Shown here: positions 25,501 to 33,751 of the stretch, one piece after another
Position numbering within the stretch: position 1 is the stretch's first letter
How the letters are laid out: each line of letters opens with the position of its first letter
Origin: Methylophilaceae bacterium
Lineage (GTDB): Bacteria; Pseudomonadota; Gammaproteobacteria; Burkholderiales; Methylophilaceae
Direction: 5' to 3'
Length of the DNA stretch: 64,000 nucleotides
Assembly (NCBI GenBank): GCA_027488395.1
Contig: JAIYBT010000003.1
Coordinates: forward strand, 1 to 64,000
Notes under the pieces: generated by a model
What the model was told of the DNA's origin: nothing
The model's database searches: none
The model's input: only the letters and a program-made list of their open reading frames with translations
Position numbers and translations under genes: made by a program

Positions 25501-26540
25501 ACGGGCTGGTCAGCGGCAACACCACCGCGGGCGTATCGTTTAGCAATGGCAGTGCCACTTTGGACGCGATGCGCTGGGCGGAAGTCGGCATTATCAAACT
25601 GCGCCCTGCGTTATTGGATGGCGATTATTTGGGTGCAGGCAATGTCACTGCGCAAGATTCGGTCAATGTGGGGCGCTTTATCCCAGACCACTTTCGCTTA
25701 ATCCCAGGCAGTACTCTCGCAGGCTGTGGTGCGCAATTTACCTATTTTGGCCAAGATGGCCTCAGCACCACATTTAGTTTAATCGCTGAAAGCGTGGAGA
25801 ACCAACCCACACAAAACTACAGCGGTAGCTTTATGAAGTTTGATAGTACGAGTCGTGCTGCGTATGCTTTTTCAATCAGCCCCGGCTTCAGTTTAGGCGC
25901 AAGTGCGATTGCGCCCGCAGGGAGCTGGAGCAATGGCGTAGGGATGCTGACTGCCAAGCACGTGGTCACCAAACCTAGCGATCGCACCGTACCGACTTTG
26001 ATTACGATCATGGCGCAACCGCGAGATGCAGATGGGGTAACGCTCGCCGCACCAAGCCCAGTGGCGCCAGCCAGCCTGTTTCGTTATGGTCGTTTGTGGA
26101 TGCAAAGCCAACATGGTTCGGAGTTATTACCTTTAACCATGCAAGCAGAAGCGCAATATTGGACCAGTGCGGGCTACAGCCGCAACACGCTAGACAGTTG
26201 CTCCACGCTAGCTGCATCCAATATGACCATGAAAAATTATCACGGCAATTTAAATGCTTGTGAAACGCGACTATCAACCACCAGCCCCATGGTAAAAGGG
26301 GTGCAAGCCTTGCGCTTGACTGCGCCTAAACTCACTGCAGGCGTCGCCAATAGCGGTAGCGTAGATGTTGAAATTAATTTAAATGCGACTGCAATCGGTG
26401 AAAAAACGTGTATCAGTAGTAGCGAAACCAATGCAACCAGCGCCGATATGCCGTGGTTATTGGAAAACATTGAACCCGTTGGGCGTGCGACCTTTGGTCA
26501 TTATCGTAGTCCATTGATTTACATGCGCGAAAATTTTTAG
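22581..26540 (+). CDS. mshQ: MshQ-type giant adhesin, LamG domain plus DUF6701
   Basis: A 1319-residue exported protein with a Sec signal peptide (hydrophobic LLLLLVLSNGIFA, then ATPRYM). Residues about 50-260 are an unassigned beta-rich region. A LamG/concanavalin-like domain starts near 285 and reaches LYIDGVKQTL near 413-423. About 160 residues of another type follow (about 430-590), and LamG seems to resume at MTIGGVANRATNRFIGSIDEVNVY. From about 640 the protein is the MshQ/DUF6701 region (HHVRLEHAGSSLTCAP onward, ending GHYRSPLIYMRENF). AGGTGA precedes ATG 22581. It is probably the tip adhesin. Confidence 0.88.
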   Translation: MRFDFGKQCFNTVFQLGGLLLLLVLSNGIFAATPRYMPVPLPDHLLNNDIRTWPGGATFNPLFSGRRLLPYHYDATDGARVTNQVPFELRASSVGNTVIWATSNSYANTASTNTAFNQSFSINTNNALNVRAVYALINNAFGGTAVSGSVTVYNAAGNTQIFTLQPSVNVRGYRQSIAMSQQFKGVSANAFGSASVGSTATSNDGASHLDMQRFELPADFAQSPITSIVFTSSGRGGPAERLPFLAGITFELSELPPKRIAKYSMEELAPWSGVSGELKDTKVAGPPNDGRAIGNPYPIQSLLNPARAGSSNGTCQYAELSGPLSHGGAFDVNHLPIDTETAATNSVSFWMYWNGTEGAVPIGFSEYKLIFKNGLFGFDVGDGRMFARSSTGLANAWRHVAAVFTNTDMTANALYIDGVKQTLSVSGTQQPISFFNPDTISTTVTPPATWRTGPPPEGWFTDNPSGTVEINPPSIYGVTGTSSSNVIEIEGAPGDYNVYTILRPDPGEELSLSVDYAARSGYTTGTESAIDVLLNQVVISRLNDQANNSTVIQNRTIPLGRVDGTPMRLEFRSVNRDSLGGVLTNIQVFRNRTVATSDMTIGGVANRATNRFIGSIDEVNVYSGTISPSMVQADLASTQQCLSLHHVRLEHAGSSLTCAPATIDVRGCKNADLNGQCIPSIVGFAGTVIAQRNGVQIASTQFAVPAGSNFTRVELNVPTEQITELNVINYSIPPFGNPQTTCWDTSTATNSCRLSFQDAGFIVASVADGPATNIAPQVAGTTSAQYHLRAVQKNTATKACEAALTGAQTVDMGYVCNNPTTCASAGVMTLTGRSAVNIAANPQAAGAVNLTAVPMQFDANGNAPFQWRFHDVGQTTLYMRKQLNTGATIAGSTNPFVTKPASLNVSSVTTSANGVNPAASDASGARFVKAGEAFKATVVARDASGNPTPNFGKELSPEVVALSPVLVTPTGGVNGLVSGNTTAGVSFSNGSATLDAMRWAEVGIIKLRPALLDGDYLGAGNVTAQDSVNVGRFIPDHFRLIPGSTLAGCGAQFTYFGQDGLSTTFSLIAESVENQPTQNYSGSFMKFDSTSRAAYAFSISPGFSLGASAIAPAGSWSNGVGMLTAKHVVTKPSDRTVPTLITIMAQPRDADGVTLAAPSPVAPASLFRYGRLWMQSQHGSELLPLTMQAEAQYWTSAGYSRNTLDSCSTLAASNMTMKNYHGNLNACETRLSTTSPMVKGVQALRLTAPKLTAGVANSGSVDVEINLNATAIGEKTCISSSETNATSADMPWLLENIEPVGRATFGHYRSPLIYMRENF

Positions 26541-26873
26541 CGCTTATCCTGTGTGAGCGATATGCTTGTTTTAAGGCTTTTTTATTGCAGCGCATAACTT
26601 GTCTAGCGCATGACTTAATGAAGCGTTTTTCACATCGTTCGCTTTTCTATTAGTTCGCCTTTCTTGTAGTTCGCTTGTCATGTAGTTCGCTTGTTTTGTT
26701 TTAGCGCGCGTGTTTTTTGCGATTTCTTGCCGCATTCCTTGCCCATCGTCTTAGCCATTGTATGGTTTTATTGTCATAACTTAACCACTGAAAATTTGGG
26801 TAAAGGCGTCTTTCTTAATGTTTGTTTAGAATGCACAACCATTACTTCTCTACCGTGAAATTTCAATTCCTCC
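26541..26873. other. Non-coding gap between the two cassettes
   Basis: 333 bases without a gene. It contains a 16-bp-period tandem repeat (26637-26700). I see no strong terminator; a promoter for the second cassette may lie here, but no confident -10/-35 pair was found. Confidence 0.6.
26637..26700 (+). repeat. 16-bp tandem repeat, four degenerate units
   Basis: GTTCGC recurs at 26637, 26653, 26669 and 26685, exactly 16 bases apart; the rest of each unit is a T-rich variant of TTGTCATGTA. It lies between the two minor-pilin cassettes. Units abut with no spacers, so this is not a CRISPR array. Confidence 0.8.
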
Positions 26874-27338
26874 ATGCGGCACATACTCGGTTTTACATTG
26901 GTAGAACTCGTCACCGTGATTGCTGTGATGGCGATCATGGCGGCAGTGGCCGCACCACGCTTTATTGGATCCGATAGTTTTGATACGCGTGGTAATTTGG
27001 GCATGGTGATCACCAGTCTGCGTTATGCCCAAAAAACGGCGATGGCACAACATCGTGTTGTGTATGTACAGGTAGATAACACCAATAAAACCATTAGCCT
27101 ATGCTATACCACCACGTGCAGTAGCCTGTTACAAGATCCTACAGGTCCCGGTAACTACCGTCTCAATCTCAATAGCAATGTCAATTTAACAGCTTCGCAA
27201 ACCACCCTAGGGTTTACGGTGGATGGTTTGCCGATTCCCAACGCCAACGCGACTTATATTGTGGCCAATCGCAAAAACCTTTCCCAATCCTCAACCATTC
27301 AAGTAGAGGCCAATACGGGTTATGTACATATTTTATAA
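26874..27338 (+). CDS. mshC: Minor pilin MshC, second cassette
   Basis: A 154-residue FimT/GspH-type pilin with leader MRHILG and mature FTLVELVTVIAVMAIMAAVA. It shares the SLRYAQKTA-AQ core, a pair of mid-protein cysteines (CYTTTC) and the VEANTGYVHI end with the copy at 19788. No Shine-Dalgarno precedes the only possible ATG; the bases just before it read TTCCTCC, the opposite sense. Its last 17 bases overlap mshD of this cassette. Confidence 0.87.
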   Translation: MRHILGFTLVELVTVIAVMAIMAAVAAPRFIGSDSFDTRGNLGMVITSLRYAQKTAMAQHRVVYVQVDNTNKTISLCYTTTCSSLLQDPTGPGNYRLNLNSNVNLTASQTTLGFTVDGLPIPNANATYIVANRKNLSQSSTIQVEANTGYVHIL

Positions 27339-27936
27339 ATCTGCTGCATGCCGTCCGTCACGCAAGGTGACACGCGGGTTTACCTTGGTTGAGCTGGTGG
27401 TGTTTATCTCCATTGTGTCGGTGGCCGTCGCGGGCGTGGTGGGTGCCCTCAGTTATGTGAACCGTAGCAGTGCCAACCCCTTGGTACAACGGCAAGCCAT
27501 GGCCATTGCCGAAGCCTTATTACAAGAAATTCAACAAACCTCGTTTTCTTATTGTGATCCAAACGACACCAATGCTGCCACCGCAACTTCGTATGCAGGG
27601 TGCGCTGCCGATTCGCAACAAGCGTTGACAGGTCCGAGCCCTGCGACAGAATCACGCTACAACCAATCCAATGCGTTTGATAACGTGGCAGATTATGGCA
27701 ACTTCACCATGCCTGATGCCAATTGCGCGGGAATTTGTTTACTTGGAGATGCTACCCCAATCAATGGTTTGACGGGTTATGTAGCAACGGTAGCGCTGGC
27801 TGCGGTTGGCGGCAGTAGTAGTTTTCCAGGCCTGAGCAGTGATGCGGCCTTGCAAATTACAGTGACGGTGACGGGTCCTGCCAACACCCGTGTGGTGCTC
27901 AGAGGATATCGGGTCAGATATGCACCTCGTGTTTAA
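27322..27936 (+). CDS. mshD: Minor pilin MshD, second cassette
   Basis: A 204-residue minor pilin with a 19-residue basic leader and processing site [12 protein letters not shown]. It is collinear with the first-cassette copy, sharing YCDPND, ESRYNQSNAFDNVADY, MPDANCAGIC, RVVLRGYRVRYAPR and cysteine spacing. Starts within mshC and overlaps mshO by 17 bases, the same overlap as in the first cassette. Confidence 0.88.
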   Translation: MYIFYKSAACRPSRKVTRGFTLVELVVFISIVSVAVAGVVGALSYVNRSSANPLVQRQAMAIAEALLQEIQQTSFSYCDPNDTNAATATSYAGCAADSQQALTGPSPATESRYNQSNAFDNVADYGNFTMPDANCAGICLLGDATPINGLTGYVATVALAAVGGSSSFPGLSSDAALQITVTVTGPANTRVVLRGYRVRYAPRV

Positions 27937-28762
27937 ACCACACCCAGAGCGCCAACGCGGCTTTACCCTGATTGAGATGGTGACGGTGATTGCAATTATT
28001 GCCATCATTGGCACCATGTCGACTGGCTTTATTCGCACTTCAATTGCGAGTTATGTCAGTACCGAGCAAAACTTAGATCTGGCAGCGCAGGCAGATTTTG
28101 CCTTAAGAAAAATTTCACGTGATGTGCGTAATGCGCTGCCAAACAGCATCCGAGTGAGCAATGTCGGCGCGAATCAATTTTTAGAGTTTGTCCCAATTGC
28201 AGGCGCAGGACGCTACCGTGCAGGATTAATCTCAGACGGCAATGGCGATTTTTTAAACTTTCAAACCGCCGATACTTCCTTTGATGTACTGAGTCCTGGC
28301 ATTGATATTTCGTCAGGGAGTAAGCTGGTGATTTACAACCTAGGGGTGGATAAAGCCGATATTTATTACAGCCCCGCCAGTGATAACAATACAGCCGACA
28401 TCACCTCGCTCGGAAGCAACATCCAACGCATTACCTTTGCAAGCAAGCAATTTCCCCAAGCTTCGCCGAATAATCGCTTTTTTGTGGTGCGTGGTGCGAG
28501 CAGTTATGTCTGCGATGTAGATAATGGCGAGCTGGTTCTTTACAGTAATTACAATATTTTACAATCTCAACCCTCAAGTATTGCCACCCTTGACTCGTTA
28601 ACAACGAAGCAGATAGTGGTTAATGGGGTATCTGCCTGTAGCATTCGCTACGCCGCAGGCGTATTACAACGCTCGGGTGTAGTGACGATTGCGCTTAGGC
28701 TCAATCGTGGCAATGCATCAGCAAGGCTGATGCATATTTTAACAGTGGTGAATTCGCCATGA
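27920..28762 (+). CDS. mshO: Minor pilin MshO, second cassette
   Basis: A 280-residue GspJ/MshO-type pilin with leader MHLVFKPHPERQRG and mature FTLIEMVTVIAIIAIIG. ATG 27920 sits at the same place in the mshD tail as in the first cassette. ALRKISRDVRNALPNSIRV and the closing LHILTVVNS-type end parallel the first copy (RRMKRDIRNAVPNSVRI, FHMIDLVNSS). Confidence 0.9.
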   Translation: MHLVFKPHPERQRGFTLIEMVTVIAIIAIIGTMSTGFIRTSIASYVSTEQNLDLAAQADFALRKISRDVRNALPNSIRVSNVGANQFLEFVPIAGAGRYRAGLISDGNGDFLNFQTADTSFDVLSPGIDISSGSKLVIYNLGVDKADIYYSPASDNNTADITSLGSNIQRITFASKQFPQASPNNRFFVVRGASSYVCDVDNGELVLYSNYNILQSQPSSIATLDSLTTKQIVVNGVSACSIRYAAGVLQRSGVVTIALRLNRGNASARLMHILTVVNSP

Positions 28763-29229
28763 CAATGCGATCAATGCATCACTGCCGACAAACAGGCATG
28801 TTATTACCCGTTGCCGTATTTTTGCTAGTCGTGTTGTCTGCCATGGGCGCTTATGCCATGCGCATGTCGGTGCTCACCAATGCAACGATGTCGCAGGACA
28901 TTTTGATGGTTCAAGCGAATCAGGCTGGAAAAGCGGCAAACGAGTGGGTGACGTATCAGGTGTATTTACCTGATGCGACGGGTGCGCCTGTGATGCAGGC
29001 ATGTCCCACCACCACCAGTTTGACGATTAATGGCTTTAATGTGCAGATCAGTTGTAGTGTGCAAACCTTTGAAGATGAAGTGAATCAGGCGGTCAGAGTG
29101 TACCGCGTGGTTTCAACCGCTACTCAAGGCACCTACGGTACCGCTGATTACATTGAGCGACAAGCGACTGCGACACTCAGTCGATGCATTCGCACCGATG
29201 CCTCAGGCGTCAAAACCGAATGTAACTGA
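28759..29229 (+). CDS. mshP: Tip protein MshP, second cassette
   Basis: A 156-residue pilin-like protein with start QTG|MLLPVAVFLLVVLSAMGAYAMRM, again lacking Glu5. It overlaps the mshO stop by four bases. The closing YIERQATATLSRCI and E-C-N end match the first copy (YVERQLEVSISRCI, E-C-N). It probably caps a tip complex with the MshC, MshD and MshO proteins of its own cassette. Confidence 0.88.
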   Translation: MTMRSMHHCRQTGMLLPVAVFLLVVLSAMGAYAMRMSVLTNATMSQDILMVQANQAGKAANEWVTYQVYLPDATGAPVMQACPTTTSLTINGFNVQISCSVQTFEDEVNQAVRVYRVVSTATQGTYGTADYIERQATATLSRCIRTDASGVKTECN

Positions 29230-29268
29230 CTGAGATTTCATGTCAGTTTTGGAAAGTTTGAGGAAGCT

Positions 29269-31212
29269 ATGCGAGTAAATGTAAAACACAGTGTCGGTTT
29301 GTCGCTCTTGGTTTTGGCCTTAATGGGGTGCAGCCAAAGGGAGGCGGATGATGCCCTGGATGGCTATACTGCCCAATGTAGCGAAACTGGCAGTACGCGT
29401 AATACCATGAGTACAAAATTGGTCGGCCAATCCTTTAGCATGGATGTGGCCTTGATCGATAAAAAAACCGGCGCATTAGCAACCCTGACTAATGATTTGC
29501 TGGGCCAAGTCACGTCAGTGACCGCTGATCTGACAGAAGCCACCAGTCAGGCGGCCTGTGAAGACGGTACAGCTGCCATTGCCGACCTCAATGTGGGTGG
29601 GGTAGTGCGGTCCGTTTTAAACCTCACCAAAAACTTAACCAGCAAACAAACATTAAGTAACTTAAGCGTCAGTCAGCCACATAAACAACTTTATTGCCGT
29701 GCCAATATTTTGTCCACGGTTGGCAATTTAACGCGTAAATGCGCTGCCGCTTCATTTGCGGCCCGCCCAGCCAATTTCGTTGTTGAAGTGGTAGAGCCTG
29801 CGGGAATTAAAAAAGTGGGTGGCAATATGATTGTGGCTGCGGGTGAGGGTGGCAATACAGCCAGCGCGAAAGCCAGCTTTACGCTTAAAGTGAAAGCGGT
29901 TGGTTTAAACAACACGGTAAATGCGCTGACTGGATTTACAGGCTCAACATTGAATTTAGATTTAACCAATGGCGCAGGCTTGCTTAAATTAGCCGCGCTC
30001 AATAAACCTGGTAGCGATGCCTCTGCGGGTAACTTGAGCGTAAAAGGGGTATTAAGCCCAGCATCCTTTGTGTTTAACAATGGTGAAGCAACCGCGAAAC
30101 TCACCTATTCTGAGGTAGGGTTTTTACGCCTAGACCAAGGCGCGTTATTAGATCCGCTATATGCAAAATCAGATGCAGATGCTGGCCGTTGTGTGGCCAA
30201 TAGCACCAGCAATACACCTAACGCACAAGGCCAAATCGGTTGTTTGGTTGGCTCTACCTTAGCTAGTCTGCCGATTAAATTTGTGCCATTTAAGTTAAGA
30301 GTGGCCTCACCAGTGACAAAAACGGTGGAGAACGCAGCCAATACTTGTAACCGATTTGCCTACTTTGGCGGTGAATTGACCACGGCCTTTGCCCTGCAAG
30401 CGGTGAATAGTGCGGGTAACGTGACGCGCAACTATAGCAAAACCTCAGGGTTGGCGTTATTCAATGCAGCTGACTACGATAATTACAATATACCCGATGC
30501 CACTGCACGCAACAGCCTCAATCAAAATGTCACCATTGGCTTTGATAAATCAACTGCCAATAACGCGATTACGGCAACCGATTGGGTGGAGGGGGCGACT
30601 AACATTACGTTAAAACATCGTAGTGATCGTCCATTGGTGCCGGTATTGCCAACGCAATTAACGCTTAAAGCGAGCCCCACCGATGGTGAAATCGATACCA
30701 CGGGCGTACCCGCGGACAATATGTCAACCGCAGTTGAGTTTCGCTATGGCCGAGTCAAGTTAAATAATGCTTATGGTTCAGAAACCATGCCGTTGACGTA
30801 TGAAGTACGCGCTGATTATTTTAAAGACAATGCCTGGACGCTCAACAGTGATGACAGTTGTTCGATGGTGAGTGCCGATATGTTTAAGGTCGAAACCCCC
30901 ACCGATCAACCCAAGAACAAAATCACGCAATGTCGCTCTACTTTAGGTGTCAAAAATGCTGGCGTGTTTAATGGCGGTGTGGCGCAGGTGAATATCACCC
31001 CCCCAGGCAATGGCAACAACGGTTGGTTTTATGTGACGATGAAGCAAGATGAAAATGCGGCAAGTAATGATGAGGCCTGCGTGACTGGGGTCGGTCGTAT
31101 CAAAGCCAAAGTGTTAAATGCAACGCCGCAGTTTGGTCGCGTCAATCCAGAAAAGGCCTTGGTGAGTTTTGGCCAGTACAAATCAAAAATGATTTATTCT
31201 GGAGAACAGTGA
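29269..31212 (+). CDS. mshQ: Short MshQ-like DUF6701 lipoprotein, second cassette
   Basis: A 647-residue exported protein with signal peptide ending in lipobox LMGC (Cys about 21), so it is a predicted lipoprotein. It lacks the LamG domain and N-terminal region of the first MshQ but aligns with its DUF6701 half: CNRFAYFGGELTTAF against CGAQFTYFGQDGLSTTF, FRYGRVKLNNAYGSE against FRYGRLWMQSQHGSE, and FGQYKSKMIY against FGHYRSPLIY. It is about half the usual MshQ length. It may be a second tip adhesin, or an anchor protein if the lipobox is used. Confidence 0.8.
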   Translation: MRVNVKHSVGLSLLVLALMGCSQREADDALDGYTAQCSETGSTRNTMSTKLVGQSFSMDVALIDKKTGALATLTNDLLGQVTSVTADLTEATSQAACEDGTAAIADLNVGGVVRSVLNLTKNLTSKQTLSNLSVSQPHKQLYCRANILSTVGNLTRKCAAASFAARPANFVVEVVEPAGIKKVGGNMIVAAGEGGNTASAKASFTLKVKAVGLNNTVNALTGFTGSTLNLDLTNGAGLLKLAALNKPGSDASAGNLSVKGVLSPASFVFNNGEATAKLTYSEVGFLRLDQGALLDPLYAKSDADAGRCVANSTSNTPNAQGQIGCLVGSTLASLPIKFVPFKLRVASPVTKTVENAANTCNRFAYFGGELTTAFALQAVNSAGNVTRNYSKTSGLALFNAADYDNYNIPDATARNSLNQNVTIGFDKSTANNAITATDWVEGATNITLKHRSDRPLVPVLPTQLTLKASPTDGEIDTTGVPADNMSTAVEFRYGRVKLNNAYGSETMPLTYEVRADYFKDNAWTLNSDDSCSMVSADMFKVETPTDQPKNKITQCRSTLGVKNAGVFNGGVAQVNITPPGNGNNGWFYVTMKQDENAASNDEACVTGVGRIKAKVLNATPQFGRVNPEKALVSFGQYKSKMIYSGEQ

Positions 31213-31297
31213 AATTAAACTGGTTCTAAATTTAGTTTTGAAATCGTAAAGGGTGCATTAATATACCTACCATGTGAGCGTTTTGAAAGTTTCACCC

Positions 31298-32245
31298 ATG
31301 GTAAAGTTGAAGTGGTTTAAACCCAAAAGCAGTAAAGGCCGGATGGGGCTCAGTGTGTCTGAGAAACACGTCAGTGTGGTGGTCGTACGCACTGAGTCCG
31401 GCGAAAAACCAAAAGTAGACTACGCAGAGGTTTCGCAAGTGAGCTTGCGAACCCCTCCTGCGCTCAAAAGCATTATTTCTCATGCGTCATTGGCGTCCGT
31501 GCCTTGTAACGCGCTGTTAAACGTCGATCAATATCAAATTCTGCAAGTCGATAAACCGAACATGCCAGAGGCGGAAATTAAAGCTGCCTTGAAATGGAAG
31601 GTCAAAGAGCTGCTCGACTATCAGGTTGAAAACGCAACGGTCGATGGTGTTGAAATCCCGCCCGACCCCGAAAACCCCAATCGCTTGCCGTTTATGTTTG
31701 CTATTTGCGCAAAAAACCCGCATATCGCAGAGTTAAGCAACAGCGTGTTAGATGCGGGTATTAATTTAAAATCCATTGATGTGCACGCCTTAGCACAGCG
31801 CAACATTGCGGCATTATTAGAGGTGGATGGTCGTGTATTGGTCATGGTCAGCGTGTTGGAGCGCGGTTGTTTGCTCACGTTTACTGCCAATGGCGAGCTG
31901 TACCACACGCGTTTTGTGGAGCTGGACCGTGGCTTTTTGATAGATCAAAACGGCGAGCTCTTCAATAGCAACTTAGATCGGTTGATTTTAGAGTTACAGC
32001 GTTCACTGGATAGTTTTGACCGCCAATTTCCGTTTTTATCGATTCAGCGCCTGGTCATCATGCCAGACAACAGCAGTGCTAGATTGGTCGAAGCACTCAA
32101 ATCAAGCCTCTATTTGCCAGTTGAAACCTTTGATTTGACTGATATTGTTGAGTTTCCCGTGGGTAACGATTACTCCAGCCTTGAAAAACAAGCCATGTTA
32201 TTACCCGCGTTGGGCGCCGCATTACGCACCGAGGTGGCCGCATGA
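31298..32245 (+). CDS. mshI: MSHA biogenesis protein MshI (PilM-like)
   Basis: A 315-residue protein of the PilM/MshI family, an actin-like cytoplasmic scaffold for the inner-membrane assembly complex. It opens LKWFKPKSSKGRMGLSVS and contains an actin-like core (KPKVDYAEV...MPEAEIKAALKWKVKELL). A GTG at 31274 is an alternative start; neither start has a strong Shine-Dalgarno. Overlaps the next gene by four bases. It comes directly after the second minor-pilin cassette. Confidence 0.85.
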   Translation: MVKLKWFKPKSSKGRMGLSVSEKHVSVVVVRTESGEKPKVDYAEVSQVSLRTPPALKSIISHASLASVPCNALLNVDQYQILQVDKPNMPEAEIKAALKWKVKELLDYQVENATVDGVEIPPDPENPNRLPFMFAICAKNPHIAELSNSVLDAGINLKSIDVHALAQRNIAALLEVDGRVLVMVSVLERGCLLTFTANGELYHTRFVELDRGFLIDQNGELFNSNLDRLILELQRSLDSFDRQFPFLSIQRLVIMPDNSSARLVEALKSSLYLPVETFDLTDIVEFPVGNDYSSLEKQAMLLPALGAALRTEVAA

Positions 32246-33078
32246 CGCAACAAGTCAATCTACTCAACCCAGCCCTGATCCGCCCACGGGATTGGGTGTC
32301 GCTTAAAAATGTCGGAGTGATGTATGCGTTGGTCATTGTGGCCATGTATGTGTTGTATCACTTTGCACAATCTGATCTAGATGCAATGCAAGTACAACGC
32401 AATGCGGCAGTCACCAAATATGAAGCGGCAAAGCTGGCGCTCATTACTGAAAGTAGCAAAAAAAACCGACAAATGAATGTGCTGGAACAAGAGCAAGAAC
32501 TGCAATCATTGATGAAGAAACTAGATATGCAAAATAAATTGGTTTCTACCTTTAAATATGTGCAAAGCGATAATGGTCATCACGTGTTGGACTACATGCT
32601 TGGATTTGCGCGGCAAGTGGTGCCAGGCGTATGGGTGACAGGCTTTAAACTGCATGCCTTTGAAAAAAATATCACGCTGAGTGGACGTGCATTGCAGGCA
32701 GATCACATCCCACATTTTCTCGAGCATTTAGGTCAAGCTGCGGTGTTTAAAGGACAGTTATTTAGTGGCTTAAAACTGCAAAGTGCGACGCTGTTCGATG
32801 AAGTAAAAGGCGGGGCTGGGGTCGTTACTACCCCCGTGCCTGTGCCCCCCACGCAAGCGGTTGCAGAGAGCCAAACCACAACGGCAAACAATCCAAGCAA
32901 CAGCATGGCTACGCCAACCGCCATCCCTAATGCCGCGGTGACGCCAGCTAAAACAGTGACAGGCCCGCGGTCGGTCATTGAATTTGAGGTCAAAGGCTAC
33001 GTGCCCGACACAGGCGATGCCACGAGCACAGCGAACCCTTCCGCCAGTGCTCAACCGACGGGAGCAAACAATGGCTAA
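32242..33078 (+). CDS. PilN-domain MSHA assembly protein
   Basis: A 278-residue protein with a short cytoplasmic N-terminus (QQVNLLNPALIRPRDW, the PilN-type INLLP-like motif), one membrane segment (about 28-45), a coiled-coil-like stretch and a periplasmic fimbrial-assembly domain with GVWVTGFKLHAFEKNITLSG. The C-terminal 70 residues are Pro/Thr/Ala-rich and low in complexity. It pairs with MshI as PilN does with PilM. In Vibrio loci this is sometimes folded into mshI or called mshI2. Confidence 0.8.
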   Translation: MTQQVNLLNPALIRPRDWVSLKNVGVMYALVIVAMYVLYHFAQSDLDAMQVQRNAAVTKYEAAKLALITESSKKNRQMNVLEQEQELQSLMKKLDMQNKLVSTFKYVQSDNGHHVLDYMLGFARQVVPGVWVTGFKLHAFEKNITLSGRALQADHIPHFLEHLGQAAVFKGQLFSGLKLQSATLFDEVKGGAGVVTTPVPVPPTQAVAESQTTTANNPSNSMATPTAIPNAAVTPAKTVTGPRSVIEFEVKGYVPDTGDATSTANPSASAQPTGANNG

Positions 33079-33751
33079 CCAGTTACAGGTGCTCAACCAA
33101 AAATGGGTGGTGTTGACTAAACGCGACCGCGTGATGTTGTTTTTAGTCGGTTTATTTGGCATTGCGGGATTGCTGGATACGTATTTAACAGATCCGATTC
33201 GTCAACAAAAAGTGATTGCCACCCAAGAGTTAGAAAAGTTAGCGGCAGATACGGCCAAAGTCGAGCTACAGATGACCAAGCTCAGTGCCAGTGGTGAAAG
33301 TGCAAGCACACGCTTACAACAAGAAATTCAAGCTTACAAAACACAGATTGCCATTCAAGAGAAAACGCTAAAAGACTTGGGCAGCATGATGGTCACGCCA
33401 CAAGAAATCACGGCATTGATGCGCAAATTATTGCAACAACATGACAATGTACGGGTGATCAATATGGAGTCTTTGGTGCCCGTGAGTTTTATTAAAAAAC
33501 TGACCACAGACAAATTAGCGACCGCTGAATCAGCGGCCACGCAAATTGACATCGGTGTAATGTATCAGCACTCGATTCGTCTTAAATTGCAAGGTGGGTA
33601 TTTAGCGTTGATGGGGTATGTGAGCGATTTAAAAGCACTGGGCACCACGGTTGCATGGGAGAAGGCAGAATTTAAATCAAATTATCCCGATGCAGAGTTA
33701 ACGCTGGAAGTGTATACCTTAAGTCCAGAAAAAGCATGGTTAGGAATTTAA
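33071..33751 (+). CDS. mshJ: MSHA biogenesis protein MshJ (PilO/GspM-like)
   Basis: A 226-residue bitopic protein: cytoplasmic start, one membrane helix (about 23-40), a coiled-coil segment and a small periplasmic domain, as in PilO/GspM proteins. GGAG at 33061-33064 before ATG 33071 decides the start. It overlaps the preceding gene by eight bases and mshK by one. Confidence 0.82.
   Translation: MANQLQVLNQKWVVLTKRDRVMLFLVGLFGIAGLLDTYLTDPIRQQKVIATQELEKLAADTAKVELQMTKLSASGESASTRLQQEIQAYKTQIAIQEKTLKDLGSMMVTPQEITALMRKLLQQHDNVRVINMESLVPVSFIKKLTTDKLATAESAATQIDIGVMYQHSIRLKLQGGYLALMGYVSDLKALGTTVAWEKAEFKSNYPDAELTLEVYTLSPEKAWLGI

Noticed and set aside
26637-26700. CRISPR array
   Set aside because: Units are 16 bases with no spacers and no cas genes are nearby.
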